Below, in pieces: positions 1 to 7,746 of a DNA stretch of 43,266 bases. The first letter of the stretch is position 1. Each line of letters begins with the position of its first letter. The notes under the pieces were generated by a model. It had not been told where the DNA came from. It ran no database searches and saw nothing but the letters and a program-made list of their open reading frames with translations. The position numbers and the translations under genes were made by a program. Source of the DNA: a virus. Where the stretch lies: IMG/VR virus record IMGVR_UViG_3300006071_000023, positions 1-43,266 of that record; one strand, 5' to 3'.

Positions 1-10
1 AGCGTGCGGC

Positions 11-34
11 TGCGACTGGGGCGACCTGGTCGCA
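11..34 (+). other. Stable hairpin with GNRA-type loop upstream of the terminator
   Basis: Bases 11-20 pair with 25-34 (outer stem TGCGAC/GTCGCA, two G-T wobbles inside) around a GCGA tetraloop of the GNRA class. It lies nine bases before an intrinsic terminator and downstream of the NusG-like gene in the circular map. It could be an RNA target for antitermination, comparable in position to the put RNA of HK022 or the qut region of lambda, or simply part of a compound terminator. The pairing is seen; the role is inference. Confidence 0.5.
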
Positions 35-42
35 GCAAGTTT

Positions 43-64
43 CGCCCGAACGGGCGTTTTTATT
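43..64 (+). terminator. Intrinsic terminator at the early/late junction
   Basis: Stem CGCCC (43-47) and GGGCG (52-56) with loop GAAC is followed directly by TTTTTATT (57-64), a textbook rho-independent terminator on the plus strand. A further perfect hairpin follows at 65-79 (CCAGGC, loop GCT, GCCTGG). In the circular genome this lies about 190 bp after the NusG-like gene and about 390 bp before the HNH gene. It therefore separates early from late transcription. The same structure is repeated at 43199-43220. Confidence 0.85.
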
Positions 65-129
65 CCAGGCGCTGCCTGGATTAGGTGTCTCGGGCCGATC
101 TCACTTCGGATGAACGTGTGAGGCTCACC

Positions 130-258
130 CTAGAAACCGAAGTCGTATTGGTGTGGTTTCGATCGATGATGGGCGCGAACATGCTCCCATCGCTTCAATC
201 GATAGCGCTCGTAAGCGCGAACCAACACAATCTTCGGCCGCTCGATGGCGATATCCAT
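130..258 (-). CDS. Small basic protein of unknown function, 42 aa
   Basis: An ATG at 258-256 is preceded at ideal distance by an excellent Shine-Dalgarno (AAAAGGAG on the minus strand, complement of 266-273). The frame runs 42 codons to a TAG. The protein starts MDIAIERPKIVLVRAYERYR and is rich in Arg, His, Lys, Tyr and Trp, with no membrane segment. It lies alone on the reverse strand between the late-operon terminator and the HNH gene. No family is recognised. The strong ribosome site and coherent codon use support it as real; it could be a DNA- or RNA-binding peptide, but that is a guess. Confidence 0.6.
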   Translation of the reverse strand: MDIAIERPKIVLVRAYERYRLKRWEHVRAHHRSKPHQYDFGF

Positions 259-447
259 CGTGCTACTCCTTTTCGATCAAGCGGATGGAGGTCCGCCGCC
301 CAGCCGGCATAGCGCCAGCTTGTCGCACATGGCCCGCACGGTTGCGGTGATCGATCAGGGGTCGAGGTCGGCCCGAGACAACGCGAGACAAGTCTGAGTC
401 TCAACTCCAGATCAAGTGCCCGTGTCGTTGAAGCCGTTGGAGCTATC
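259..447. other. Noncoding stretch before the late operon
   Basis: No convincing gene is seen on either strand. Short frames exist (for example minus-strand frames ending at 268-290) but lack a ribosome site and a coherent composition. The stretch holds the leader of the 42-codon reverse gene and presumably the untranslated leader of the late operon; no clear sigma-70 promoter is visible. Confidence 0.4.
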
Positions 448-783
448 GTGTCGATTGCACCGCCAATATTCAGGTCGCATGGCGGTGCTGATCGGCAGGT
501 ATCCAATCGGCGATATGATCAGGAGCGTGCGGCCAATCGCCCCTCTCGCGCCTGGTATCAGTCCAAGCGCTGGAAGCAGATACGCAGTGCTCAACTGCTC
601 GCCGAGCCGATTTGCAGGTTCTGTGATGAGGCCGGTCTCTCCACTCTGGCCACGGTCTGCGATCATATCGAACGACACTGCGAGAACGAGGATGCGTTCT
701 GGGCTGGCCCGTTCCAGTCGCTCTGCGCCAGCTGCCACTCCAGCGTCAAACAGCGCCTCGAGGTCAGCTGCCGACGCGGCTGA
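448..783 (+). CDS. HNH homing-type endonuclease, packaging-associated
   Basis: A 111-residue protein with the HNH zinc fold: CRFC (C56, C59), the DH pair D72-H73 in CDHIERH, N80, and CASCH (C93, C96, H97). Small HNH nucleases directly upstream of the terminase genes are typical of HK97-like cos phages, where they (HK97 gp74) act with terminase in DNA cleavage for packaging. The GTG start is chosen because GGAG lies 5 bases upstream (439-442). It is the first late gene, and 139 bp separate it from the small terminase. The family call is firm; the packaging role is inferred from position. Confidence 0.88.
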   Translation: MSIAPPIFRSHGGADRQVSNRRYDQERAANRPSRAWYQSKRWKQIRSAQLLAEPICRFCDEAGLSTLATVCDHIERHCENEDAFWAGPFQSLCASCHSSVKQRLEVSCRRG

Positions 784-922
784 ACCTGTTGGAGGGCCAA
801 CAGCCTGCCGGGGGTAGGGGGGTTCAATTCCTTGGGACGAGCGGGGCCGAACACCGGCCCCCAAGACGAAAAAATCTGGCGCGAAATTCTGGCTGGATAT
901 TTTTTTTTGAGGAGACAGGAAA
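784..922 (+). other. Candidate cos / terminase-recognition region
   Basis: A 139-bp gap between the HNH gene and terminase small subunit, long for this compact operon. It carries a G-rich tract (GGGGGTAGGGGGG, 809-821) and a perfect 7-bp inverted repeat GGGGCCG (843-849) / CGGCCCC (855-861) around AACAC. It ends in a run of nine T (900-908) just before the GAGGAG ribosome site of the next gene. cos sites of HNH-encoding siphophages commonly lie here. No overhang can be read from sequence alone. Confidence 0.4.
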
Positions 923-1552
923 ATGGGCCGCCGCCCTGACAATCCAGACGTCCAGGCGGCCAAGGGCTTCCCAGGTCGCCGCAAAAGCAAAGTCGAGAAG
1001 CGGATGGAGGAGCTGGCCAAGGTCGCTCATCTGCTCGCCGCCGCGCCGACGTCGGATGGTGACGCCCCCGCGTTGCTGACCACGCCGGAGTTCGCGCCGA
1101 CGCTGGCCATCTGGAAGCGTCTGGCGCCGGAGCTCGTCCGGACGAACCGCCTGCCCTCGGAATCGCGCGACTTCTTCGCCGCGCTCTGCGTCTACACGGC
1201 CGCCTACTGGAGCTACGCCCAGGACATCGCCCTCAACGGCGAATTCCAGCGGGTGAAGCGCACCAACGGCAGCTGGGAGGAGAAGTGCCGGCCGTCGGTG
1301 TCCCTGCGCGACGCCGCCTTCGACAACATGCTGAAACTCGCGCCGAAGTTCGGGATGACCCCGCTCGACATGTATGCGCTCTACAAGGATCAGGCGTCCG
1401 CCGCCCATTCGAACCCGGGCCTCTTCCCGGCGCGCGACGGCGCTTCGCCGCCGCCTGCGGCGGCCGAGCCCGACGAGACCTTGGCAGTGCCTGGCGGCCT
1501 TCTGGGCGCCGCGGCGCGGTTGAGGTCGGAACCCCCGGCGGGCCGGGCCTGA
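923..1552 (+). CDS. terS: Terminase small subunit, P27 family
   Basis: A 209-residue protein that opens with the P27-family signature GRRPDNPDVQAAKGFPGRRK, then a charged helical region and a Pro/Ala-rich tail. Small terminases bind the packaging site and load the large subunit onto DNA; the basic N-terminus is the likely DNA-binding part. The ATG is preceded by GAGGAGACAGG. It stands between the HNH nuclease and the large terminase, only three bases before the latter, as in other HK97-type packaging modules. Length is a little above the usual 150-180 because of the low-complexity C-terminus. Confidence 0.9.
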   Translation: MGRRPDNPDVQAAKGFPGRRKSKVEKRMEELAKVAHLLAAAPTSDGDAPALLTTPEFAPTLAIWKRLAPELVRTNRLPSESRDFFAALCVYTAAYWSYAQDIALNGEFQRVKRTNGSWEEKCRPSVSLRDAAFDNMLKLAPKFGMTPLDMYALYKDQASAAHSNPGLFPARDGASPPPAAAEPDETLAVPGGLLGAAARLRSEPPAGRA

Positions 1553-1555
1553 CCC

Positions 1556-3292
1556 ATGAGCGAACCGGGTTCGCCGGACGCTGGCGACAATGACGCGCCG
1601 CTGCCCAGCTGGCTTGCGGCCTATGCACAGGACGAGATCTACGAGTGGGCCGTGCTGGCCTGGCGGCGCGCCGCCGCGGTCAAGGGCGCATGGTTCGATG
1701 AACGACTGGCGGAGGGTGTTGTCCGGGAATGGCCGGAGTGGGCGAGGCTGACAACTGACCGGTTCGCCGGCATGCCCTTCGTGCTCCTGCCCTGGCAGGA
1801 GCTGATCGTGAGGCTCCTGGTCGGCTGGATGACGCCGAGCGAACTGCTCGATCCGATCACCCACAAGACCACCATCGCCTACGGACGGCTCTTCCGCCGG
1901 CTCCTGCTGTGGATCCCGAGGAAGAACGGAAAGACGGAGTTCCTGGCGGCGCTGGGCCTGATGTTCATGGCCATGGACGCGCTGCCCAAGTGTGAGGGCT
2001 ACGTCTTCGCCCGCGATGAGGACCAGGCCCGCGTCACGCTCGAGCGGATGAAGTCCATCGCCGCGAACTCGCCGTCGCTGAAGAACGAGACGATCCAGCA
2101 TCGCTCGGGCATCTACTTCCGGCAGCTGCTGGGCGGGTTCGTGCTCTTGACCGGCGCCGCCGAAGGAAAGCACGGCAAGATGCCGTCGGTGATCGTCGGG
2201 GACGAGATCCACGAATGGCGTTCGCTCTCGATCGCCAACACGCTTCGCCAGGGCACCGGCACCCGCCTTGAGCCCATCGAGCTCTACGGTTCGACCACGG
2301 GACGCAAGTCCAACCTGATCGGCTACGGCGTCTGGGAAGAGACGCTGGGCATCCTGAAAGGCCACATCCACGATCCAAACACACTGCCCGTCGTCTTTGC
2401 CGCGCCCCCGGATGCAGCCTTCACGGACGAGCAAGCCTGGCGGCTCGCAAACCCCACGCTGGGCCTGTCGCCGACCATCGACTATCTGCGGCGCGAGGCG
2501 CACCTGGCGGCCAACAACCCGCGCAAGGAAGCCGAGTTCCGGTGCTACCACATGAACCAGTGGGTCGATGAGTTCACCCGCTGGCTCGACATCCGCAAGT
2601 GGGACGCCTGCGCGCCGGACAAGACGGCTTGGAAACGGTTCCCGGCAGAGCTCCGCGGCAAGCGGGCCTTCGGCGCCTTCGACGTGTCGTCCACCCGCGA
2701 CGTGACCGCGCTCACCTGGTTGTTTCCGCCGCAGGACGGTGTGGACCGCTGGAGACTGATCGCCCGGTTCTGGGTCCCTGAGGCCACCCTCGAGGAGCGC
2801 GTCCGCGACGATCGAGTGCCTTATGACCGCTGGGTCGAGATGGGCGCGCTGGAGACCACGCCGGGCGACTATGTCGACCAGAACTATGTCCTGCGGGCGA
2901 TCCTCGAGGGCCAGAGCGAATTCGATGTGGAGCGCGGCGGCTTCGATCCCTGGAACGCCCGCAAACTGATCGCGGATCTGCACGAACAAGGCGTCGACCC
3001 TGATCTTTGGATGGAGATGCGCCAGGGCATCCTGACCCTGGGCGAACCGTCCAAGCACTTCGAGCGCCTGGTCTATTCGGGCCAGCTCGATCACGGCGGG
3101 CACCCGATCCTTCGCTGGATGGCGGGCAACGTCGTCGTCCGGTTCGACGAGAACCTCAACTTTGCGCCGGCCAAGAAGCGCTCGCGCGAAAAGATCGACG
3201 GCATCGTGTCCACGGTCATGGCTGTCGGACTGGCCTGTGTTGGAGAAGAACAAGTGATCTCGACAGGCTCTGACGCGTTGGTGGTGCTCTGA
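1556..3292 (+). CDS. terL: Terminase large subunit (packaging ATPase-nuclease)
   Basis: A 578-residue large terminase of the HK97 type. The N-terminal ATPase shows the Walker A IPRKNGKTE (120-128) and Walker B SVIVGDEIHE (211-220; D216, E217). The C-terminal RNase H-like nuclease shows its spaced acidic residues: D376 in FGAFDVSSTRD, D464 in GGFDPWNARK and D548 in EKIDGIVS. It powers translocation of DNA into the prohead and cuts genome ends. It follows terS closely and its TGA overlaps the ATG of the portal gene by one base, indicating translational coupling. Length and domain order are normal. Confidence 0.97.
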   Translation: MSEPGSPDAGDNDAPLPSWLAAYAQDEIYEWAVLAWRRAAAVKGAWFDERLAEGVVREWPEWARLTTDRFAGMPFVLLPWQELIVRLLVGWMTPSELLDPITHKTTIAYGRLFRRLLLWIPRKNGKTEFLAALGLMFMAMDALPKCEGYVFARDEDQARVTLERMKSIAANSPSLKNETIQHRSGIYFRQLLGGFVLLTGAAEGKHGKMPSVIVGDEIHEWRSLSIANTLRQGTGTRLEPIELYGSTTGRKSNLIGYGVWEETLGILKGHIHDPNTLPVVFAAPPDAAFTDEQAWRLANPTLGLSPTIDYLRREAHLAANNPRKEAEFRCYHMNQWVDEFTRWLDIRKWDACAPDKTAWKRFPAELRGKRAFGAFDVSSTRDVTALTWLFPPQDGVDRWRLIARFWVPEATLEERVRDDRVPYDRWVEMGALETTPGDYVDQNYVLRAILEGQSEFDVERGGFDPWNARKLIADLHEQGVDPDLWMEMRQGILTLGEPSKHFERLVYSGQLDHGGHPILRWMAGNVVVRFDENLNFAPAKKRSREKIDGIVSTVMAVGLACVGEEQVISTGSDALVVL

Positions 3293-4674
3293 TGGCGCTC
3301 AGGTCTTCATGGGTGCAGCGGCTGGGCAGTCTGTTCGCGGACACCGGCGGCCAGGACAGCGCGCCGGTCGGACCCGACCCGACCAAGGACTGGTGGTGGT
3401 GGCAGCAGGCCTCGCTGATGACGACGGCCGGCCTTGCCGTCAGCGACACACAGGCCCTCCAGCTCGATGTGGTCCAGTCGATCCTGGAGCGCCTCAGCGG
3501 CACCGGCTCGACCCTTCCGCTCATGGTGTTCAAGCGCGATGGCGGTGAGAGGGCCCCGGCGCCCGATCACCCGCTCTACAAGGTGATCCACTCCAGGCCG
3601 AACGACCGCCAGACCTTCCAGGAGTTCTGGCAGGAGATCTTCACGCACTTGGCGTTCTGGCGGAACGTCTATTGCGAGATCATCCCTGGCGACGATTACG
3701 CCATTGGCCAGTTGATCCCGATCCACCCCACGCGGCTGCAGCAAATTGTGCGCGGCGCGGACGGGCGGATCTACTACACCTTCCAGGCGCTGGCGCCGGC
3801 GGCTGGCCATGTGACCTACCGCGATGACGAGATCTGGCATGTCCGCAAGCCCCGACTGACCACGGACGGCCTGCGCGGGCTGTCGATGGTGGAGACCTCG
3901 CGAGAGACCTTTGGCCGCGCGCTGGCGGTGGAGCAGTTCGGATCGACCTACTTCCGCAACGGCGGCGCCGGCGGCGGGGTGCTCAAGCATCCGGGCAACT
4001 TCAAGACGACGGAGATGCGCGATGAGTTCCTGGACGCCTGGCGCGCCGGCGGCTCGGGCCTCAACCGCCACAAGGACCGACTTCTCCTGCACGGCGTCGA
4101 CTACACGCCGTTCACCGTCAAGAACGACGAGGCTCAGTTCCTCGAGACCCTGAAGGAAATGGCCGTCAAGGTCTGCCGGCTCTGGAACATGCCGCCGCAC
4201 ATGGTCGGCCAACTCGACCGGGCGACCAACAACAACATCGAGCAGCAGTCGCTCGAGTACGTGGTCTACACGCTGGGGCCCTGGATCAACGCCCTGGAGC
4301 AGGCCGCCGCGCGCGATCTCCTGCAGGGCCCCGACGCCGACGACTACTTCGTCGAGTTCAACGTTGCAGGCCTTCTGCGCGGTGACTTCAAGACCCGGAT
4401 GATGGGTTACGCCCAGGCCCGTCAGTGGGGCTGGTTCAGCGTCAATGACATCCGGCGTCTCGAGAACATGGCCCCGATCGGCGAGGCCGGCGACCGCTAT
4501 CTGGAGCCGATCAACATGCGCTCCTCCGAAGCGGCGGCCGACGCCGAAGAGGCGGGCGAGGGCCTGCCTGACGATGACAATCCTGCCGCGCCGCCGCCCC
4601 AGACGGACATGGACCCGGCCGACGACAACGACGACCCACAGAACGCCCCGAAGGAAAAGACCGATGAAGCCTGA
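3292..4674 (+). CDS. Portal protein, HK97 family
   Basis: A 460-residue portal protein, the dodecameric ring at the head vertex through which DNA enters and leaves. Typical features are the early LPLMVFKRDG, the FQEFWQEIFTHLAFWRNVYC helix region, and RLWNMPPHMVGQL near residue 300, a hallmark of HK97 portals. The C-terminal 60 residues are acidic and Pro-rich, as usual. It starts in a TGATG overlap with terL and overlaps the protease gene by 11 bp, so the three are translationally coupled. Confidence 0.96.
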   Translation: MALRSSWVQRLGSLFADTGGQDSAPVGPDPTKDWWWWQQASLMTTAGLAVSDTQALQLDVVQSILERLSGTGSTLPLMVFKRDGGERAPAPDHPLYKVIHSRPNDRQTFQEFWQEIFTHLAFWRNVYCEIIPGDDYAIGQLIPIHPTRLQQIVRGADGRIYYTFQALAPAAGHVTYRDDEIWHVRKPRLTTDGLRGLSMVETSRETFGRALAVEQFGSTYFRNGGAGGGVLKHPGNFKTTEMRDEFLDAWRAGGSGLNRHKDRLLLHGVDYTPFTVKNDEAQFLETLKEMAVKVCRLWNMPPHMVGQLDRATNNNIEQQSLEYVVYTLGPWINALEQAAARDLLQGPDADDYFVEFNVAGLLRGDFKTRMMGYAQARQWGWFSVNDIRRLENMAPIGEAGDRYLEPINMRSSEAAADAEEAGEGLPDDDNPAAPPPQTDMDPADDNDDPQNAPKEKTDEA

Positions 4675-5482
4675 TCTTTCCATGCTGCTGGCGTCGGCGG
4701 CCGCGACCGAACTGATGTCGCTGCTGGCCGATGGTGAAGCCGTTCTGGCGCTCGATGTGAACTTTCTGGGCCGGGCTGCGCGCGCTGAAAACCTCGCGGC
4801 GCCGCGAGCGCACGGCGTCGCCGTCCTGCGCATGCATGGCTCGATCAAGCCGCGCGGCTACAACAGCACCGAGGAGTTCCGCCAGCGCCTCGACACGGCG
4901 ATGAACAACTCCGACATCGGCGCGATCGTGCTGGACGTGGACAGCCCCGGCGGCGCCGTCGCCGGCACGGCCGAAACGGCGAACGCGGTTCGCGCGGCGG
5001 CCAAGATCAAGCCGGTCTACGCCATCGCCGACACGCTGGCAGCATCGGCGGCCTATTGGATCGCCTCCCAGGCTTCGCAGCTCTGGGTGACCCCGTCGGG
5101 CCATGTCGGATCGATCGGCGTGATCGGCATGCACATGGACATTTCCCGGATGCTGGACTCCGCCGGCGTCACGCCGACGATCATCACGGCCGGTAAGCAC
5201 AAGGGCGAGCAATCGCCGTTCGCGCCGCTGTCAGAGGATGCCCAGAGCCATATCCAGTCGATGGCCGATCAGGAGCACGCGAACTTCATGCGTGCGGTCG
5301 CCGAGGGCCGCAAGGTCCCGGTCGCCACGGTCGCCAATGACTTCGGCCAGGGCCGCATCATCGCTGCCGACCAGGCCCTGAAACTGGGCATGGTCGACCG
5401 CGTCGGCACGATGGCGGAGCTGCTGTCGAGCCTTCGAACCAAGGGCGGCACGGTCCGTCGCCGCGCTGATTTCACGTTCTAG
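4664..5482 (+). CDS. Prohead maturation protease, S49 (SppA-like) family
   Basis: A 272-residue serine protease that trims the capsid scaffold domain during head maturation. S49 features visible: DSPGG (93-97, oxyanion region), AASAAYWIAS with the likely nucleophile S128, HVGSIGVIG (147-155), and the basic GKHK (177-180) where the general-base lysine is expected. The ATG at 4664 has AAGGAAAAG upstream and lies inside the end of the portal gene. The next gene is the major capsid protein, whose N-terminal coiled-coil domain is the expected substrate. Similarity to ClpP-type prohead proteases is possible, but AASAAYW favours S49. Confidence 0.92.
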   Translation: MKPDLSMLLASAAATELMSLLADGEAVLALDVNFLGRAARAENLAAPRAHGVAVLRMHGSIKPRGYNSTEEFRQRLDTAMNNSDIGAIVLDVDSPGGAVAGTAETANAVRAAAKIKPVYAIADTLAASAAYWIASQASQLWVTPSGHVGSIGVIGMHMDISRMLDSAGVTPTIITAGKHKGEQSPFAPLSEDAQSHIQSMADQEHANFMRAVAEGRKVPVATVANDFGQGRIIAADQALKLGMVDRVGTMAELLSSLRTKGGTVRRRADFTF

Positions 5483-5511
5483 ATCAAGTCTTCGTCTTCG
5501 CCCTTCGCGTT

Positions 5512-5543
5512 GCCCAGACGCGGAGTGGTTTGAGCGTCTGGGC
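5512..5543 (+). other. Strong mRNA hairpin between protease and capsid genes
   Basis: Perfect 10-bp stem GCCCAGACGC (5512-5521) / GCGTCTGGGC (5534-5543) with a 12-base loop and no T-tract, in the 91-bp gap before the capsid gene. Without a U-run it is unlikely to end transcription fully. It may stabilise a processed capsid mRNA or reduce readthrough. Related hairpins follow the capsid gene and the next gene. Confidence 0.6.
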
Positions 5544-5573
5544 ATCTCCCGCAAACCTGAAAGGACTGGTCCG

Positions 5574-6896
5574 ATGAAGGATCTCAAGAAGCTGCGCCAA
5601 AAGCGCATTGACGCCGCCAATGCGGCCCGCACCAAGAACGCCACGTTCAATGCGCTCGGCGCCAAGGCGAACCGCACTGACGACGAGAACACCACACTCG
5701 ATGCGCTCGACGCCGAGCTGAACGCACTCGCCGCCGAGATCGAAGCCCTCGACGCCGACATCGCCGCCGAAGAAGCGCGCGCGCGCCGGGCCTCGCTGTT
5801 CTCGGCGCCGTCGCCGGGCGCCCTGATCGTTCCGGCTGGCGCCGCCGGCCGCACCCGTGAGCCGAACCCCGAAACGACCTTCGGCTTCCGCAGCATCGCC
5901 GATTTCGCCAATGCGGTTCGCATGAGCGGCCAGGGCGTGCTGGATGAGCGCCTGAGCGCGGCAACGCCTGCGACCTTCAACCAGAACAACGGGACCGGCG
6001 GCGAAGGTTTCCTGGTTCCCCCGGACTTCTCCCGCGAGATCTGGTCGATCGTGTTCACCCCGGACGACTTCCTGTCCATGGTCAGCCCGGAACCGACCGC
6101 CAGCAATGCGGTCTTCAAGCCCAAGGACGAAAGCACGCCCTGGGGGTCCTCGGGCGTTCAGGCCTACTGGCGCAACGAGGCGGCCGGCATGACGCCGTCC
6201 AAGTTCAGCGTCAGCGGTGAACTCATGACCCTGCATGAGCTCTACGCCTTTACCGCGGCCACCAATGAGGTGCTCACCGATGCGCCCATGCTGCAGAACC
6301 GACTGACCGTCCAGGCCGGCCGGGCCCTGAGGTGGAAGGCGTCGGATGCGGTCATGTGGGGTAACGGCGCCGGCCAGCCGCTCGGCTTCATGAACTCCAA
6401 GGCGATGATCAAGGTGGCCAAGGATGCTGGCCAGGCGGCTGCCTCGATCACGACCAGCAATCTGGGCAACATGCTGGCCCGCATTCTGCGCTATGGCGGC
6501 TCGCCGATCTGGACCGCCAACCAGGACATCATTCCGCAACTCATGCAGCTGCAGATCGGCAACTACCCGGCGTTCCTGCCGATCAACCAGCCGCTGGCCG
6601 GCTCCCCGTTCACCCATACCCTGCTCGGCTATCCGATCATGTTCACCGAACATGCCCAGACGCTCGGCACGACCGGTGACCTGGTGCTGGTGAACCTCGA
6701 CGGCTACTACGCCGCGACCAAGGCCGAAGGCGGCATCGACTTCGCCCAGTCGATGCACCTCTACTTCGACACCAACATGACGGCTTTCCGCTGGACCTTC
6801 CGTCTGGCCGGCCAGCCGATCCTGAGTGCTCCGGTCGCTCCCCAGAACGGCGCCAACACGAAGTCGCACTTCATCTCGTTGGCGACCCGCGCCTAA
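5574..6896 (+). CDS. Major capsid protein, HK97 fold
   Basis: A 440-residue HK97-type coat protein. Residues 1 to about 75 form an Ala/Glu/Lys-rich coiled coil, the scaffolding delta domain removed by the upstream protease. A flexible linker follows, then the coat proper from about residue 140 (GTGGEGFLVPPDFSREIWS), with the E-loop region and typical DAVMWGNGAGQPLGFM. AAAGGACTGG lies upstream of the ATG. It forms the icosahedral shell. Hairpins flank the gene on both sides, fitting high expression of a discrete message. Confidence 0.96.
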   Translation: MKDLKKLRQKRIDAANAARTKNATFNALGAKANRTDDENTTLDALDAELNALAAEIEALDADIAAEEARARRASLFSAPSPGALIVPAGAAGRTREPNPETTFGFRSIADFANAVRMSGQGVLDERLSAATPATFNQNNGTGGEGFLVPPDFSREIWSIVFTPDDFLSMVSPEPTASNAVFKPKDESTPWGSSGVQAYWRNEAAGMTPSKFSVSGELMTLHELYAFTAATNEVLTDAPMLQNRLTVQAGRALRWKASDAVMWGNGAGQPLGFMNSKAMIKVAKDAGQAAASITTSNLGNMLARILRYGGSPIWTANQDIIPQLMQLQIGNYPAFLPINQPLAGSPFTHTLLGYPIMFTEHAQTLGTTGDLVLVNLDGYYAATKAEGGIDFAQSMHLYFDTNMTAFRWTFRLAGQPILSAPVAPQNGANTKSHFISLATRA

Positions 6897-6903
6897 CCAG
6901 CCT

Positions 6904-6955
6904 GACGCCGTTCGGCGTCGATCTTGGCCGGGGCGGTGCTGATCCGTCCCGGCCA
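6904..6955 (+). other. Tandem hairpins after the capsid gene
   Basis: Two perfect inverted repeats: GACGCC (6904-6909)/GGCGTC (6914-6919) with loop GTTC, and TGGCCGGG (6925-6932)/CCCGGCCA (6948-6955). No T-tract follows either. They occupy the 91-bp gap after the major capsid stop codon. A role in 3'-end protection or partial attenuation is inferred. Confidence 0.55.
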
Positions 6956-6987
6956 TCACCCCCCTCATCTTCAGAAGGAATGCGCCC

Positions 6988-7434
6988 ATGTGGCCCGAAA
7001 AACCCTCTCACCAGGCCGCCGTGATCGGCGCCATCGCTCCTCAGTCCGCCACGACCGTGCAAGTCACGGGCTGGCTGTCCGCGGCGAGCTTCGTCTACTA
7101 CCTGGCCAAGATCTCCACCGGCGTCATCTCGGCCAGCGGCACGGTCGACGCCAAGATCCAGCAGGCGCAGGACGCGACCGGGACCGGTGCGAAGGACATC
7201 GCTGGCAAGGCGATCACCCAGCTCACCCAGGCGTCCGGCGGCTCGAACAAGGTCGCGCTCATCAACCTCAAGGTCGATGAGCTCGATGTCACCAACGGCT
7301 ATCAGTTCATCCAGCTGTCGGTGACGCCGGCCGTCGCCGCGGCGCTGATCGAGGCCGACCTGTTCGGCTTCTTCCCCGCCTACGGCCCGGCCGACACCAA
7401 CCCCGCGGCCATCCAGGCGCAGACCATCGCCTGA
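6988..7434 (+). CDS. Probable head decoration protein
   Basis: A 148-residue protein immediately downstream of the capsid gene, where decoration or head-stabilising proteins normally lie. It is rich in Ala, Val, Thr and Gly, with probable beta strands (ATTVQVTGWLSAASFVYYLA and KVALINLKVDELD), and has no membrane segment despite hydrophobic stretches. AGAAGGAATG precedes the ATG. The call rests mainly on position and size; a specific family is not recognised. Its own strong hairpin follows at 7449. Confidence 0.5.
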   Translation: MWPEKPSHQAAVIGAIAPQSATTVQVTGWLSAASFVYYLAKISTGVISASGTVDAKIQQAQDATGTGAKDIAGKAITQLTQASGGSNKVALINLKVDELDVTNGYQFIQLSVTPAVAAALIEADLFGFFPAYGPADTNPAAIQAQTIA

Positions 7435-7448
7435 TCGCCTGACCAGAG

Positions 7449-7471
7449 CACCGGGCCGTCGCGGCCCGGTG
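7449..7471 (+). other. Perfect 10-bp hairpin after the decoration-like gene
   Basis: CACCGGGCCG (7449-7458) pairs fully with CGGCCCGGTG (7462-7471) around TCG. There is no T-tract. It is the third gap in a row in the head operon to hold a strong stem, which suggests a shared function such as mRNA stabilisation or processing. Confidence 0.6.
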
Positions 7472-7498
7472 TCCACCCCTTCCTGAGAGGAAGCCCCC

Positions 7499-7732
7499 AT
7501 GCTCTTGAAATTCACTCATCCTGTGCGGGTCATCCGCGCCGACGGTTCCGAGGCGACCTTCGCCAACTGCATTGTGGATCTCGGCGACATCACCGTCGTG
7601 CCCGCCGGCGCCGAAGTCGTCGACGCATCTGCGTTGATCGTCGAACCCGCTCCGGCCCCGGTCATCGAGCCGGCTCAGACCGGCCAGCCTGACGCTGGCG
7701 ACCCGGCGCCTGCCGTCGACGCCCCGGTCTGA
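7499..7732 (+). CDS. Small structural-region protein, unknown
   Basis: A 77-residue protein with a GAGAGGAAG ribosome site. The first 50 residues form probable beta structure (LLKFTHPVRVIRADG and DITVVPAGAEVV), and the tail is rich in Pro, Ala and Asp. It lies between the decoration-like gene and the first head-tail connector. No family is recognised. Small proteins here are often minor head or connector accessories; that is inference only. Confidence 0.6.
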   Translation: MLLKFTHPVRVIRADGSEATFANCIVDLGDITVVPAGAEVVDASALIVEPAPAPVIEPAQTGQPDAGDPAPAVDAPV

Positions 7733-7746
7733 GTTGAGGCCGCGCG

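Larger units (their letters stand above)
1..110. repeat. Direct terminal repeat, left copy
   Basis: The 110 bases here are identical to the last 110 bases of the window (43157-43266), checked base by base. This means the molecule is circular, or circularly permuted with an assembly overlap, or has genuine short terminal repeats. The length is typical of an assembler k-mer overlap, and the cos-type packaging genes nearby do not need such repeats, so the overlap explanation is favoured. The unique circle would be 43,156 bp. Confidence 0.95.

Noticed and set aside
85-312. 75-codon frame starting like an IS5 transposase (SRADLTSDE)
   Set aside because: Only a handful of residues agree, the conserved Trp and following motifs are missing, and no terminal inverted repeats or target duplication are seen.
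900-908. Run of nine T taken as a terminator
   Set aside because: No GC-rich stem directly precedes it; the nearest inverted repeat is 39 bases upstream, and it lies right before the terminase ribosome site.
824-3253. Long reverse-strand reading frame of about 800 codons opposite the terminase genes
   Set aside because: It is an antisense shadow of high-G+C coding DNA; its product is Arg/Gly/Val-rich without motifs, whereas the forward strand encodes clear terminase subunits.
5484-6989. Long reverse frame opposite the major capsid gene
   Set aside because: Same shadow effect; the forward product has the HK97 coat signature and a ribosome site.
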